DNA from: Litoribrevibacter sp041590855
Lineage (GTDB): Bacteria > Pseudomonadota > Gammaproteobacteria > Pseudomonadales > Litoribrevibacteraceae
DNA: 25,276 bases
NCBI GenBank assembly: GCA_041590855.1
Contig: JBFHTA010000015.1
Span: forward strand, 1 to 25,276
Reading direction: 5' to 3'
Under the pieces are notes generated by a model that saw only the letters and a program-made list of their open reading frames with translations, did no database searches and had not been told where the DNA came from. A program made the translations under genes and the position numbers. Of this stretch, positions 1-7,090 are shown in pieces (the stretch's first letter is position 1; each line of letters starts with the position of its first letter).

Positions 1-18
1 CAAGGCGGTTATCGTAAA

Positions 19-564
19 TCAGGCAAGTTTAAGAAAGGTTTTACGATAATGCGCCAACTCAGCAATGGATTCACGAATATCGTCCAACGCTTTATGGGTA
101 CCCGCTTTCGTAAAGCCATTTAAAGCGTCTGGATTCCAGCGCTTAGCCAACTCCTTCAAGGTGCTGACATCGATAATCCGATAATGCAGGAAAGACTCTA
201 GCTCCGGCATGTAGCGATACATAAAGCGTCGGTCCTGGCCAACACTGTTGCCACACAAAGGCGACTCCCCTTTCTGAACATATTTTTCCAGAAACTCGAG
301 AGTTTGGCGCTCGGCCTCAGCCAAAGAAATAGTACTGCGCTTTACCCGATCTGTTAAACCGCTCTCACCATGGGTCTTGGTGCACCAATCATCCATAGCG
401 TCCAACACCTCATCAGGCTGATGTACGGCAATCACCGGACCTTCAGCAATCACATTCAGATCAGAATCGGTAACAATGGTGGCAATTTCCAGAATCTGAT
501 CCGTATCCGGGTTCAGTCCGGTCATTTCCATATCAATCCATACCAAATTACTTAAGTCTGCCAT
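19..564 (-). CDS. orn: Oligoribonuclease
   Basis: This is a 3'-to-5' exoribonuclease of the DEDDh family. It degrades 2-5 nt RNA fragments and, in c-di-GMP-using bacteria, the pGpG left by EAL phosphodiesterases. The 181-residue protein has the same length as E. coli Orn. All five catalytic positions are visible: Asp11 and Glu13 (WIDMEMTG), Asp111 (GQDRRFM), and His157 and Asp162 (HKALDDIRES). The frame is open for 18 further codons upstream to 618, but the ATG at 564 gives the family N-terminus MADLSNLVWIDME and has AGG about 10 nt upstream, so I chose it. It is divergent from rsgA. Its role in pGpG clearance fits the many c-di-GMP genes in this window (inference). Confidence 0.96.
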   Translation of the reverse strand: MADLSNLVWIDMEMTGLNPDTDQILEIATIVTDSDLNVIAEGPVIAVHQPDEVLDAMDDWCTKTHGESGLTDRVKRSTISLAEAERQTLEFLEKYVQKGESPLCGNSVGQDRRFMYRYMPELESFLHYRIIDVSTLKELAKRWNPDALNGFTKAGTHKALDDIRESIAELAHYRKTFLKLA

Positions 565-598
565 TCCATAATTACCTGTTAATTCAATCTGTTTTTCA

Positions 599-644
599 AT
601 TCTAGCAACTAGAATCAAGATAGACGAGCGTCAAATTCATTTGA
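599..644. repeat. Two short palindromes in the orn/rsgA divergent region
   Basis: Two perfect palindromes lie between the divergent orn and rsgA starts. ATTCTAG-CAA-CTAGAAT occupies 599-615 and TCAAAT-TC-ATTTGA occupies 631-644. Both are the size of a dimeric regulator's operator and lie where either promoter could be covered. TTGACT at 641-646 resembles a -35 box on the plus strand, but I found no convincing -10 at the right distance. Their function is unknown, and in AT-rich DNA such palindromes can arise by chance. Confidence 0.4.
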
Positions 645-716
645 CTTTTGATATACAGATGGCAATCCTGCCCTCTAACAGAGCATCCCTGAAGATTACA
701 AAGGTATTATTGGTTA

Positions 717-1748
717 ATGGCTAAACGCAAGCTCACTCGTCAGCAAGCCTGGCGAATCAAGAAAATTCAAGATGAACGCGCCAAACGCGCCGAGCAGCGC
801 GACGAAAAAGTCGATCAAGCCTTAAACGATAATAATCTGGGGCCGGAACAAACCGGACGTGTCGTTTCACACTTCGGCGTTCAGGTAGATGTAGAAACCT
901 ACCCCTACGATCACAACGCGCCTCAGATTACCCGCTGCCATAAACGCAGCAACCTTGGTGACATTGTGACCGGAGATCTGGTCACATGGCGCACCCGACA
1001 AGACGACCTTGGCGTCATCGTGGCCGTTAATGAACGCCAGAACCAGCTCTCGCGCCCGGGTTTCCGTGGTGAAATGAAATTAATTGCCGCCAACATCGAC
1101 CAGATGATGGTCGTTATCGCGCCAGAACCTGAGCCTCATCAAGGCTTGGTCGATCGTTATTTCATTGCCGCAGAATACTGGTCGATCGAGCCTATCCTGG
1201 TCATTAACAAAGCGGATTTATTTGAAGACAGCCCTTACAAAGAACGTCTCGAACGATTGCATAAGCTATACACTGGCTTAGGCTATCAAGTCATCACGGC
1301 TTCAAGCCAGACTGAAACCGGCTTGCACGACTTACACGAAAACCTGAAAACTAAAACCAGCGTATTCGTAGGCCAGTCCGGGGTTGGTAAATCCTCACTG
1401 ATTAACGTGCTTTTGCCAGGCGCCGATATTCTTACCGGCGAACTTTCAGAGTCCTCCCGCAAAGGGAAACACACTACAACCACAGCCCGCCTTTACCACT
1501 TCCCAACGGGCGGTGACTTGATTGACTCCCCGGGAATTCGTGAATTGTCGCTCACCAATCTGGATAAAGACACCATTCTGGAAGGCTTCAAGGAACTTCA
1601 TCCCTTTATTGGCAACTGCAAGTTCCGCAACTGCAATCATCAATCAGAGCCGCAATGCGCCATTCGCGAAGCTCATGAAAGCGGCGCTATCTCCGAAGAG
1701 CGTTACACCAGCCTGTGGCGCATCATAGATTCATTAGAGGAAGAGTAA
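717..1748 (+). CDS. rsgA: Ribosome small subunit-dependent GTPase RsgA (YjeQ)
   Basis: RsgA is a circularly permuted GTPase that binds the 30S subunit late in its assembly and hydrolyses GTP in response. The permuted motif order is visible: G4 NKAD at 164-167, then the G1 P-loop GQSGVGKSS at 219-227, then the G2 threonines around 253-256, then G3 DSPG at 270-273. A basic N-terminal tail and an OB-fold region (about 45-125) precede the GTPase. The C-terminal zinc site is Cys301, Cys306, His308 and Cys314. The length of 343 residues is normal (E. coli about 350). The ATG at 717 has AAAGG about 12 nt upstream. It converges with motB, leaving 39 nt between the stops. Confidence 0.97.
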   Translation: MAKRKLTRQQAWRIKKIQDERAKRAEQRDEKVDQALNDNNLGPEQTGRVVSHFGVQVDVETYPYDHNAPQITRCHKRSNLGDIVTGDLVTWRTRQDDLGVIVAVNERQNQLSRPGFRGEMKLIAANIDQMMVVIAPEPEPHQGLVDRYFIAAEYWSIEPILVINKADLFEDSPYKERLERLHKLYTGLGYQVITASSQTETGLHDLHENLKTKTSVFVGQSGVGKSSLINVLLPGADILTGELSESSRKGKHTTTTARLYHFPTGGDLIDSPGIRELSLTNLDKDTILEGFKELHPFIGNCKFRNCNHQSEPQCAIREAHESGAISEERYTSLWRIIDSLEEE

Positions 1749-1787
1749 TTCAGGCTGAGTACGTCCTTGCAAGGCCATTAAACCCCA

Positions 1788-2840
1788 TCAGAAGTCATCC
1801 AGATTCCATACTTCCTGGTTGTCTTCTGCTTCTCTGAAGCGATCCGGAGACGGCAGAGTGTCTGGCTTGATATTGCCAAGGTCGTCCGATAACTGCTGTG
1901 TGGCTTCGCGCATCTCAGACTTGGTGAATGGTTGAGAGCGCGGACGTACCGGCTCAATCACTTTCGGTGGTTCGTCACGCTGACTTTGACCACCTGCATT
2001 ACTACGAATCTGCTCGGCAGATTTCTTGTTCAAAACAATCATCGCGATACGACGGTTAACCGGATCAAACGGGCGTTTCTCATCGAACAACACGGTATCC
2101 GCTAAACCAACAACCTCAGCCACCTTACCTGCTTGCATGCCACCTTCAACCAGAGTCCTACGAGCGGCATTGGCTCGGTCGGCAGAAAGCTCCCAGTTCC
2201 CGAAGTCATCATCGTCTGCATATTTTGCTGAGTCTGTATGCCCCGTCAGCTTAACCTTATTAGGCACTTGAGATAAGAAACTGCCCAGCTCCAACAAAAT
2301 ATCGCGGGTGTAGTATTTTAAGCGAGCCCCACCCGGGTCAAACATCGGACGCTTGGTCTGATCGATAATCTGAATACGTAAGCCTTCCTTGGTGATGTCG
2401 AGCACCAGCTGGTTTTTGAAGGGACGCATAGTTTCGCTTTCTTCGATCTTCTGGGTTAATTCCTGCATCAGATCCTTAAGGCGCTCGCGCTCAATTTTTT
2501 CGGCAAGGGTTTCAATATCCGCAGCCGACATTACCCCTTGAGGGTCAATATAATCACTGTCAAAGCCTCGGGTTTCATTGTTGGCATCCAACGCCTGAGG
2601 ACTGCCGCCCAAGTCAATGACATATCGGCTGCCACCGCTGGTACTAACACCTGCCGGGTCTTTGAAATAGCCCTCGATGGCCTTTTTCTGAGTTTCATTG
2701 GTACTGTTCAGAATCCACAGCAAAAAGAAGAACGCCATCATTGCTACCGCAAAATCCGCGAACGCCACCTTCCACGAACCACCGTGATGGTCGTGTTTCT
2801 TGACGGATTTTTTGACAATTATGGGTTGAAACTCTTCCAC
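1788..2840 (-). CDS. motB: Flagellar motor stator protein MotB
   Basis: MotB anchors the proton-driven stator to peptidoglycan and carries the proton-binding Asp. The protein has a basic, His-rich cytoplasmic start (residues 11-20) and one membrane segment (about 26-46) with the essential Asp at 29 in FADFAVAMMAFF. A periplasmic plug and linker follow. The OmpA-like peptidoglycan-binding domain covers about 145-272, with GHTDS at 200-204 and the NWELSADRA...R signature at 215-228. A Pro/Arg-rich tail completes 350 residues, longer than the 308 of E. coli. The start codon is GTG at 2840 with TAGG about 9 nt upstream; the frame is closed by a stop just upstream. It lies downstream of motA, but with an unusually long 177 nt gap. 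Confidence 0.96.
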   Translation of the reverse strand: MEEFQPIIVKKSVKKHDHHGGSWKVAFADFAVAMMAFFFLLWILNSTNETQKKAIEGYFKDPAGVSTSGGSRYVIDLGGSPQALDANNETRGFDSDYIDPQGVMSAADIETLAEKIERERLKDLMQELTQKIEESETMRPFKNQLVLDITKEGLRIQIIDQTKRPMFDPGGARLKYYTRDILLELGSFLSQVPNKVKLTGHTDSAKYADDDDFGNWELSADRANAARRTLVEGGMQAGKVAEVVGLADTVLFDEKRPFDPVNRRIAMIVLNKKSAEQIRSNAGGQSQRDEPPKVIEPVRPRSQPFTKSEMREATQQLSDDLGNIKPDTLPSPDRFREAEDNQEVWNLDDF

Positions 2841-2891
2841 TTGGCGACCTAACTCAACCTATATCGATCAACAACAGTAACAAACTATAGC

Positions 2892-2985
2892 TACCAACAA
2901 ATTGCTTCTAACAAATCGCCACTAACTATCTATTTTCACTGTCCATTTCCACTGACTATCGTCACTAACTATGATGGCTAACAAC
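2892..2985. repeat. Degenerate 13-18 bp tandem repeats between motA and motB
   Basis: The motA-motB gap contains a run of related units that begin C(T/A)AAC or CACT(A/G)AC. CACTAACTAT occurs exactly at 2920-2929 and 2963-2972, and the near copy CCACTGACTATC lies at 2949-2960. To the left, CCAACAAATTG and CTAACAAATCG are 14 nt apart, and CTAACAACAACG closes the run on the right. The array is imperfect, has no coding frame I can support and contains no clear terminator. It may be decayed tandem duplication. A role in stator stoichiometry or mRNA processing is possible but speculative. Confidence 0.5.
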
Positions 2986-3017
2986 AACGAATAGTAATTA
3001 CCCCGTTCAGGGGATTC

Positions 3018-3869
3018 TTAACGATTCCGAACTCGTTTATCCAACTCCGCGAAAGAAGGACGATAATGCGTTGGAATGGTTTTACGACCAAACTCCACTG
3101 CCAACTGAGGAGGCATGCCGTTTTGCGACGCCACAATACATGCCTTGATACACTGAAAGACATCCATCTCCTGGTGCACGCGATTCTCAATGGCGTTACT
3201 GGCCGGCCCGATGATGCCATACGCCAGAAGAATACCGGTGAAGGTTCCCACCAATGCTGCCGCCACCTTGCCACCCAGCACTTCCGGTGGTTCAGCAATA
3301 GCCGCCATACTGAGAACAATACCCATCACCGCCGCCACAATACCGAACCCGGGTAAGGCATCAGATACTCGAGCCAAACCAATAGCCGGGGCTTCGCGTT
3401 CATGCCGCAAGGCATCCATTTCAATATCCATCAGGTTATCCAACTCATGCGATGCCATATTACCCGACGTCACCAAACGTAAGTAATCACAAATGAATGT
3501 GGTCATTTGCTGGTTTATCAGGATCGAGGGATACTTAGAAAAAATTGAGCTTTTAGTAGGCTCTTCGTAATCAGCTTCAATGGACATCATGCCTTCACGA
3601 CGACTCTTGGCAAACAAGTCGTACAAGAGGCTAAGCACATCCATGTAAAACTTTTTATTGACCTTGGACGGCATCATTAAACGGCCGAGCCATACCAGTG
3701 CCGATCGCGCGGTGTATCCGGTATTGGCTACCACGAAAGCACCTGCTGCACCTCCGCCAATGATCAGTAACTCATGTGGATGCCATAATGCATACAACTC
3801 GCCCCCGGCCATCACAAAGCCGCCGCCGACAGAGCCAATTACAATCAGCCAACCTAATAGTACGAGCAT
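3018..3869 (-). CDS. motA: Flagellar motor stator protein MotA
   Basis: MotA is the stator subunit that couples proton flow to torque on FliG, with four membrane segments and a large cytoplasmic loop. The 283-residue sequence keeps the functional residues at exactly the E. coli numbers: Arg90 and Glu98 in the loop (KSRREGMMSIEADYEEP), Pro173 (DALPGFG) at membrane segment 3 and Pro222 (IIGPAS) in segment 4. Membrane segments lie at about 1-20, 33-50, 172-192 and 201-222. The ATG at 3869 has GGAG 5 nt upstream. It is the first gene of motAB and has a sigma28-type promoter about 140 nt upstream. The gene to its other side is an HDOD-GAF protein. Confidence 0.97.
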   Translation of the reverse strand: MLVLLGWLIVIGSVGGGFVMAGGELYALWHPHELLIIGGGAAGAFVVANTGYTARSALVWLGRLMMPSKVNKKFYMDVLSLLYDLFAKSRREGMMSIEADYEEPTKSSIFSKYPSILINQQMTTFICDYLRLVTSGNMASHELDNLMDIEMDALRHEREAPAIGLARVSDALPGFGIVAAVMGIVLSMAAIAEPPEVLGGKVAAALVGTFTGILLAYGIIGPASNAIENRVHQEMDVFQCIKACIVASQNGMPPQLAVEFGRKTIPTHYRPSFAELDKRVRNR

Positions 3870-4008
3870 CGAAACTCCATGTAACCCAGGAACACGTTAA
3901 CAGCTTATCCAGCGCACCAGTCGCGTAAGATTTTAGATATATTAGAAACTTATAAACTCACAAAACAATTACAGTGAGTAACAGACCTTCACATCGCCGG
4001 TTTTTTTG

Positions 4009-4035
4009 TTATCGACCAGCATTTAATAAATCTTA
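4009..4035 (-). promoter_or_regulatory. FliA (sigma28)-type promoter for motA
   Basis: Read on the minus strand, the sequence is TAAGATTT, 11 nt, GTCGATAA. The FliA consensus is TAAAGTTT-N11-GCCGATAA, so the match is 6 of 8 in the -35 element, 7 of 8 in the -10 element, with exact spacing. Transcription would start near 4001 and give a leader of about 130 nt before the motA ATG. Class III flagellar genes such as motAB are established FliA targets, which supports the call. Confidence 0.68.
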
Positions 4036-4121
4036 GACAAATTTTATAAGCTACTATAAAACCAATCTGTAGCATCATTGTAAATAAACACTTTTTTCGC
4101 CATTCTAAAATTGAAGCTCAC

Positions 4122-4148
4122 AAAAGGTTTGCAGAATATTGCCGATAA
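4122..4148 (+). promoter_or_regulatory. FliA (sigma28)-type promoter for the HDOD-GAF gene
   Basis: The plus strand reads AAAAGGTT, 11 nt, GCCGATAA. The -10 element is a perfect FliA consensus (4141-4148) and the -35 element matches 6 of 8. The predicted start is near 4155, giving a leader of about 60 nt that contains the CCAAAAACAACTAC repeats. Together with the motA promoter it forms a back-to-back pair of sigma28 promoters in one 344 nt intergenic region. Confidence 0.62.
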
Positions 4149-4158
4149 TTACCTATAA

Positions 4159-4189
4159 CCAAAAACAACTACTAGCCAAAAACAACTAC
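4159..4189 (+). repeat. 14-nt exact direct repeat in the leader of the HDOD-GAF gene
   Basis: CCAAAAACAACTAC occurs at 4159-4172 and again at 4176-4189, separated by TAG (17 nt period). It ends 24 nt before the HDOD-GAF start codon and lies inside the predicted transcript. No Shine-Dalgarno sequence is visible before that ATG. The unstructured A/C-rich repeat could act as a translation enhancer or as a binding site for an RNA-binding regulator (inference). Confidence 0.6.
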
Positions 4190-4213
4190 GACTTCTAAAA
4201 ACATGATGACTCA

Positions 4214-5992
4214 ATGGAAATAAGCAAACGTCCTAATACCGCTGAAGGCTGGGCTCACCTGATCAAGGATCAAGCATTACCCCTGCTTCCCAACACCAGT
4301 GCACAGCTCATCACCGCGCTAAAGCAAACCGATCTTGCGTTTAGCAAACTGGCGACCCTCATTCACCGAGATCCAATCGCCTGCCTGTATTTAATCAAGT
4401 TTGCCAATCAGCAAAATAAAAATCCGGACACAGAAATCCACTCACCGGATCACGCGATCAGCATGTTGGGCATGGACAAAGTTCGCACCATCATGAAAAA
4501 ACTCCCGACCCTAAAACTGAATCCGAGAAACATTGCGCACCGGGAGTACCTTCAGTCCTTATGCAATAGCTTACATGCGGCTGCACAGGCCGATGCTATG
4601 GCAGAACATAAGCCGTTATTGCCGAGAGAAAATCTTTACTGGTCAACCCTGTTTGCTGGTACCGGCTATTGGCTAATGTGGTCTGCCGCCCCCCATGAAA
4701 TGCGGATTGCACAATACTTGTCTTTTGAAGAACGTATTCCGATGGAAAAAGCGCAAAAGCAAGTTCTGGGTTGTACCATTCTCGACATTAGCCAGCACCT
4801 GGGGAATCTTTGGCAACTCCCAGCGTTCACACAAGCCAGCATGATGGAAGGGCTCAGACCAAGTCGACGCCAGCTGGTTGAAATCAGCCGGGCATGCCCG
4901 GAAGTTTCCGGTGTCGCCCCAAATGTGAACCGCGATATCAAACTGGTATTGAACAGCCCAACCTTTCCGGCCTTTCTAGGAAACCTGCTAGCGCTGGAAA
5001 GCTACAAAAGCTGGCATGGTCGCAACTTTCATCGCGCCGTATCCATCTATGGCGCTTATATGGCCATCGATCATCAAACCGCGTACGAACGTATTCGCAA
5101 TGCTGCCATCGATGTTTCTCGCGAACATCCGATCCCCTACATTCTGCTGCCTGCTAAGCACCTGCTGCAAATTCCATCGGACATCACCCGGGTCAGCAAA
5201 CCCAGCTGGGCCAGAGATGAATTGCCGGATAAACCATCAAGAGCCAAATCAGCTGCCGCCAATGCAGTCCGGGGAGGAACTGGATCTTCAGCCAACAGTG
5301 ACGTCAATGATCCACAACGCCACGAAAGCAAAGATCAACAAGGCGACGTGGATTTTGTTCCCAAACAAAGCGGACCGCGCAAAGAGAAATCCAACCCTGC
5401 GCTGGGGCTGGCTCAAGGCAGAACCGCAAAGTTAAAGGACAAACGCAACCTTCAGATGTTTACTGAACTCACCAACAACATGCTGAAATACCCCGAGCGT
5501 TTCCAGGATGTTCACGAACTGATGAATGCCGCTGTTCAATGTGTAAAATACGGTCTGGGACTAGAACGCTCCTCTGCGTCCCTAATCAACAGCACCGGCA
5601 CAAAACTCGTCACCTACTACACTGCCGGCATGATGGACAGCCCCAAGCTTGCTGATCTGGTCATAGATTTGAGCAAGCCCAATCTTTTCCAGAAACTTTC
5701 CCAGAAACCGTTGGGTGCCTGGATCAACCAAACCAATTTCCCCAAAATGCGTAGCAGCATCCCCAGTATCTTAATTAATGCATCCCAGTCGCATCACTTT
5801 TTTGTGCAATCCATTTTCGCCAAAAACAAGCCGGTCGCTATCGTGTACGCTGATTCAGGCGCGCGCGGTTCAGAACTGTCAGAAGAAGACTATAAATATT
5901 TCAAGGTACTCTGCCGAGCCTTGGGCCATTGTGTGGAACATTTTACGGAGCGAAAGGCGACCCTTAAAAAAAGCCAGCAAATATCCTCCTAA
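4214..5992 (+). CDS. HDOD domain protein with C-terminal GAF-like domain
   Basis: The N-terminal part (about 15-220) is an HDOD domain. It has the LPLLPNTSAQLITAL...LATLIHRDPIACLYLIKFAN opening and the AISMLGMDKVRTIM motif, and lacks the catalytic His-Asp pair of true HD phosphohydrolases. A helical stretch (about 220-320) and a low-complexity polar linker (about 330-410) follow. The last 170 residues (about 415-580) look like a GAF sensor domain: predicted helix, ERSSASLIN strand, VAIVYADSG strand, final helix. HDOD proteins are signalling adaptors often linked to motility and c-di-GMP; no ligand can be named. It is divergent from motA with its own sigma28-type promoter, which ties it to the flagellar regulon. 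The position matches the gene between motA and rhdA in Pseudomonas. The specific function is unknown. Confidence 0.88.
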   Translation: MEISKRPNTAEGWAHLIKDQALPLLPNTSAQLITALKQTDLAFSKLATLIHRDPIACLYLIKFANQQNKNPDTEIHSPDHAISMLGMDKVRTIMKKLPTLKLNPRNIAHREYLQSLCNSLHAAAQADAMAEHKPLLPRENLYWSTLFAGTGYWLMWSAAPHEMRIAQYLSFEERIPMEKAQKQVLGCTILDISQHLGNLWQLPAFTQASMMEGLRPSRRQLVEISRACPEVSGVAPNVNRDIKLVLNSPTFPAFLGNLLALESYKSWHGRNFHRAVSIYGAYMAIDHQTAYERIRNAAIDVSREHPIPYILLPAKHLLQIPSDITRVSKPSWARDELPDKPSRAKSAAANAVRGGTGSSANSDVNDPQRHESKDQQGDVDFVPKQSGPRKEKSNPALGLAQGRTAKLKDKRNLQMFTELTNNMLKYPERFQDVHELMNAAVQCVKYGLGLERSSASLINSTGTKLVTYYTAGMMDSPKLADLVIDLSKPNLFQKLSQKPLGAWINQTNFPKMRSSIPSILINASQSHHFFVQSIFAKNKPVAIVYADSGARGSELSEEDYKYFKVLCRALGHCVEHFTERKATLKKSQQISS

Positions 5993-6074
5993 ATTCCGAT
6001 AAGATAGCTACTTTTCTCAGGCCGTTTTTTCGATAGAATAAGATCAACGAATAAGCAAAAATGGACTGAGAACA

Positions 6075-6923
6075 GTGGCCAACGCACAACCGCTTTTACC
6101 CCTAATCCTAGAAGCCAAGGATTTAAACGACGCAATACAGTCGCCTGAAATCGCAAAACAACTCATCATTGTCGACCTCTCCACCCGTGAGTTATACGAG
6201 CTTGGTCACATTCCCGGCGCCATTTACGTAGACCACAAACGCCTGACCTGTGCTCAACCACCAGCACCTGGTCGCCTACCGGAGCTTGAGCAACTCTCCC
6301 AACTTATGTCTGAGATTGGCTTAACCAAAGACGCTCACGTAGTAGTGTACGATCACGAAGGTGGCCCCTGGGCAGGCCGCTTTATCTGGACGTTGGATTT
6401 ATTAGGCCACGCTCACAGTTCATTTCTGAACGGAGGCCGAGATGCCTGGATGGCCGCGCAATTCGATCTATCGGGCGACACCCCGGAGATTCAGCCTACA
6501 GAATTCAAAGCCTCTCTGGCTCACCCGGAGTTTCGGGCCACAAAAGAAGACATCTTGGCTCAGCTTGATCAAATCCCGGAATCGGTCGCCATCTGGGACG
6601 CCCGCTCTGCCGACGAACACTCAGGCGCGAAAGTACTGGCTGCACGAGGAGGCCATATCCCGAATGCCACTCACCTCGAATGGACAGACACGCTGGACAA
6701 ACAAAACTTTAACCGCCTGTTGCCCTTGGACACCCTGGCATCCTTACTTAACAAAAAAGGCCTGACCAAAGACAAAACCATCATCTCCCATTGTCAAACA
6801 CATCGCCGTTCCGGTTTAACCTACCTGGTGGCAAAAGCATTAGGCTACCAAAGCAATAAAGCGTATGATGGCTCCTGGTCAGAATGGGGCAATGATCCGG
6901 ACACCCCAATAGAACAAGCCTAA
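6075..6923 (+). CDS. rhdA: Thiosulfate sulfurtransferase (rhodanese), RhdA type
   Basis: This is a tandem-rhodanese sulfurtransferase that moves sulfane sulfur from thiosulfate to cyanide or other thiophilic acceptors. The N-terminal domain (about 10-135) is inactive, with Asp in place of Cys in VVVYDHEGGPWAGR. The C-terminal domain (about 150-280) has the active loop HCQTHRRSG with Cys240. Azotobacter vinelandii RhdA has CQTHHRS, so this belongs to the RhdA group and not the SseA mercaptopyruvate type (CGSGVTA loop). The length of 282 residues is normal. The start is GTG at 6075 and only a weak GAG lies upstream. The gene sits between the HDOD gene and psd, as rhdA does in P. aeruginosa. Confidence 0.9.
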   Translation: MANAQPLLPLILEAKDLNDAIQSPEIAKQLIIVDLSTRELYELGHIPGAIYVDHKRLTCAQPPAPGRLPELEQLSQLMSEIGLTKDAHVVVYDHEGGPWAGRFIWTLDLLGHAHSSFLNGGRDAWMAAQFDLSGDTPEIQPTEFKASLAHPEFRATKEDILAQLDQIPESVAIWDARSADEHSGAKVLAARGGHIPNATHLEWTDTLDKQNFNRLLPLDTLASLLNKKGLTKDKTIISHCQTHRRSGLTYLVAKALGYQSNKAYDGSWSEWGNDPDTPIEQA

Positions 6924-6978
6924 CATCGCTTTAGATCCGGTTTTATCACCCCGTCGTGTAAGAAAAGCCAGGCAGTAA

Positions 6979-7005
6979 GACGACCTTTGCCTTTTTGAGG
7001 TCGTC
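6979..7005 (+). other. Stem-loop between rhdA and psd
   Basis: GACGACCT and AGGTCGTC form a perfect 8-bp stem around an 11-nt loop that contains CTTTTTG. There is no T-run after the stem on either strand, so it is not a classical intrinsic terminator. It may mark the end of rhdA mRNA or attenuate read-through into psd. Confidence 0.45.
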
Positions 7006-7090
7006 ATCATTTAGTCACAGCTTTCAACGATAGTCCTGTTAACACAATTGCCTTAAAGCAAACGAATCAAACTCAGTAAGTGAAACCATC

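Larger units (their letters stand above)
3870..4213. other. Divergent motA / HDOD-GAF intergenic region
   Basis: This 344 nt AT-rich gap holds no credible gene. It contains two divergent FliA-type promoters (4009-4035 minus, 4122-4148 plus) and a 14-nt direct repeat at 4159-4189. I saw no terminator and no riboswitch-like structure. Confidence 0.6.

Noticed and set aside
1764..1773. CCTTGCAAGG palindrome between rsgA and motB.
   Set aside because: It is ten bases with no loop or T-run; too short to call a terminator or operator.
2538..2852. 104-codon open frame antisense to the start of motB.
   Set aside because: It is fully explained as the complement of the conserved MotB membrane and plug region.
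5016..5435. 139-codon open frame within the HDOD-GAF gene in another frame.
   Set aside because: It overlaps a frame with clear domain content and encodes a Pro/Asn/Arg-rich shadow sequence.
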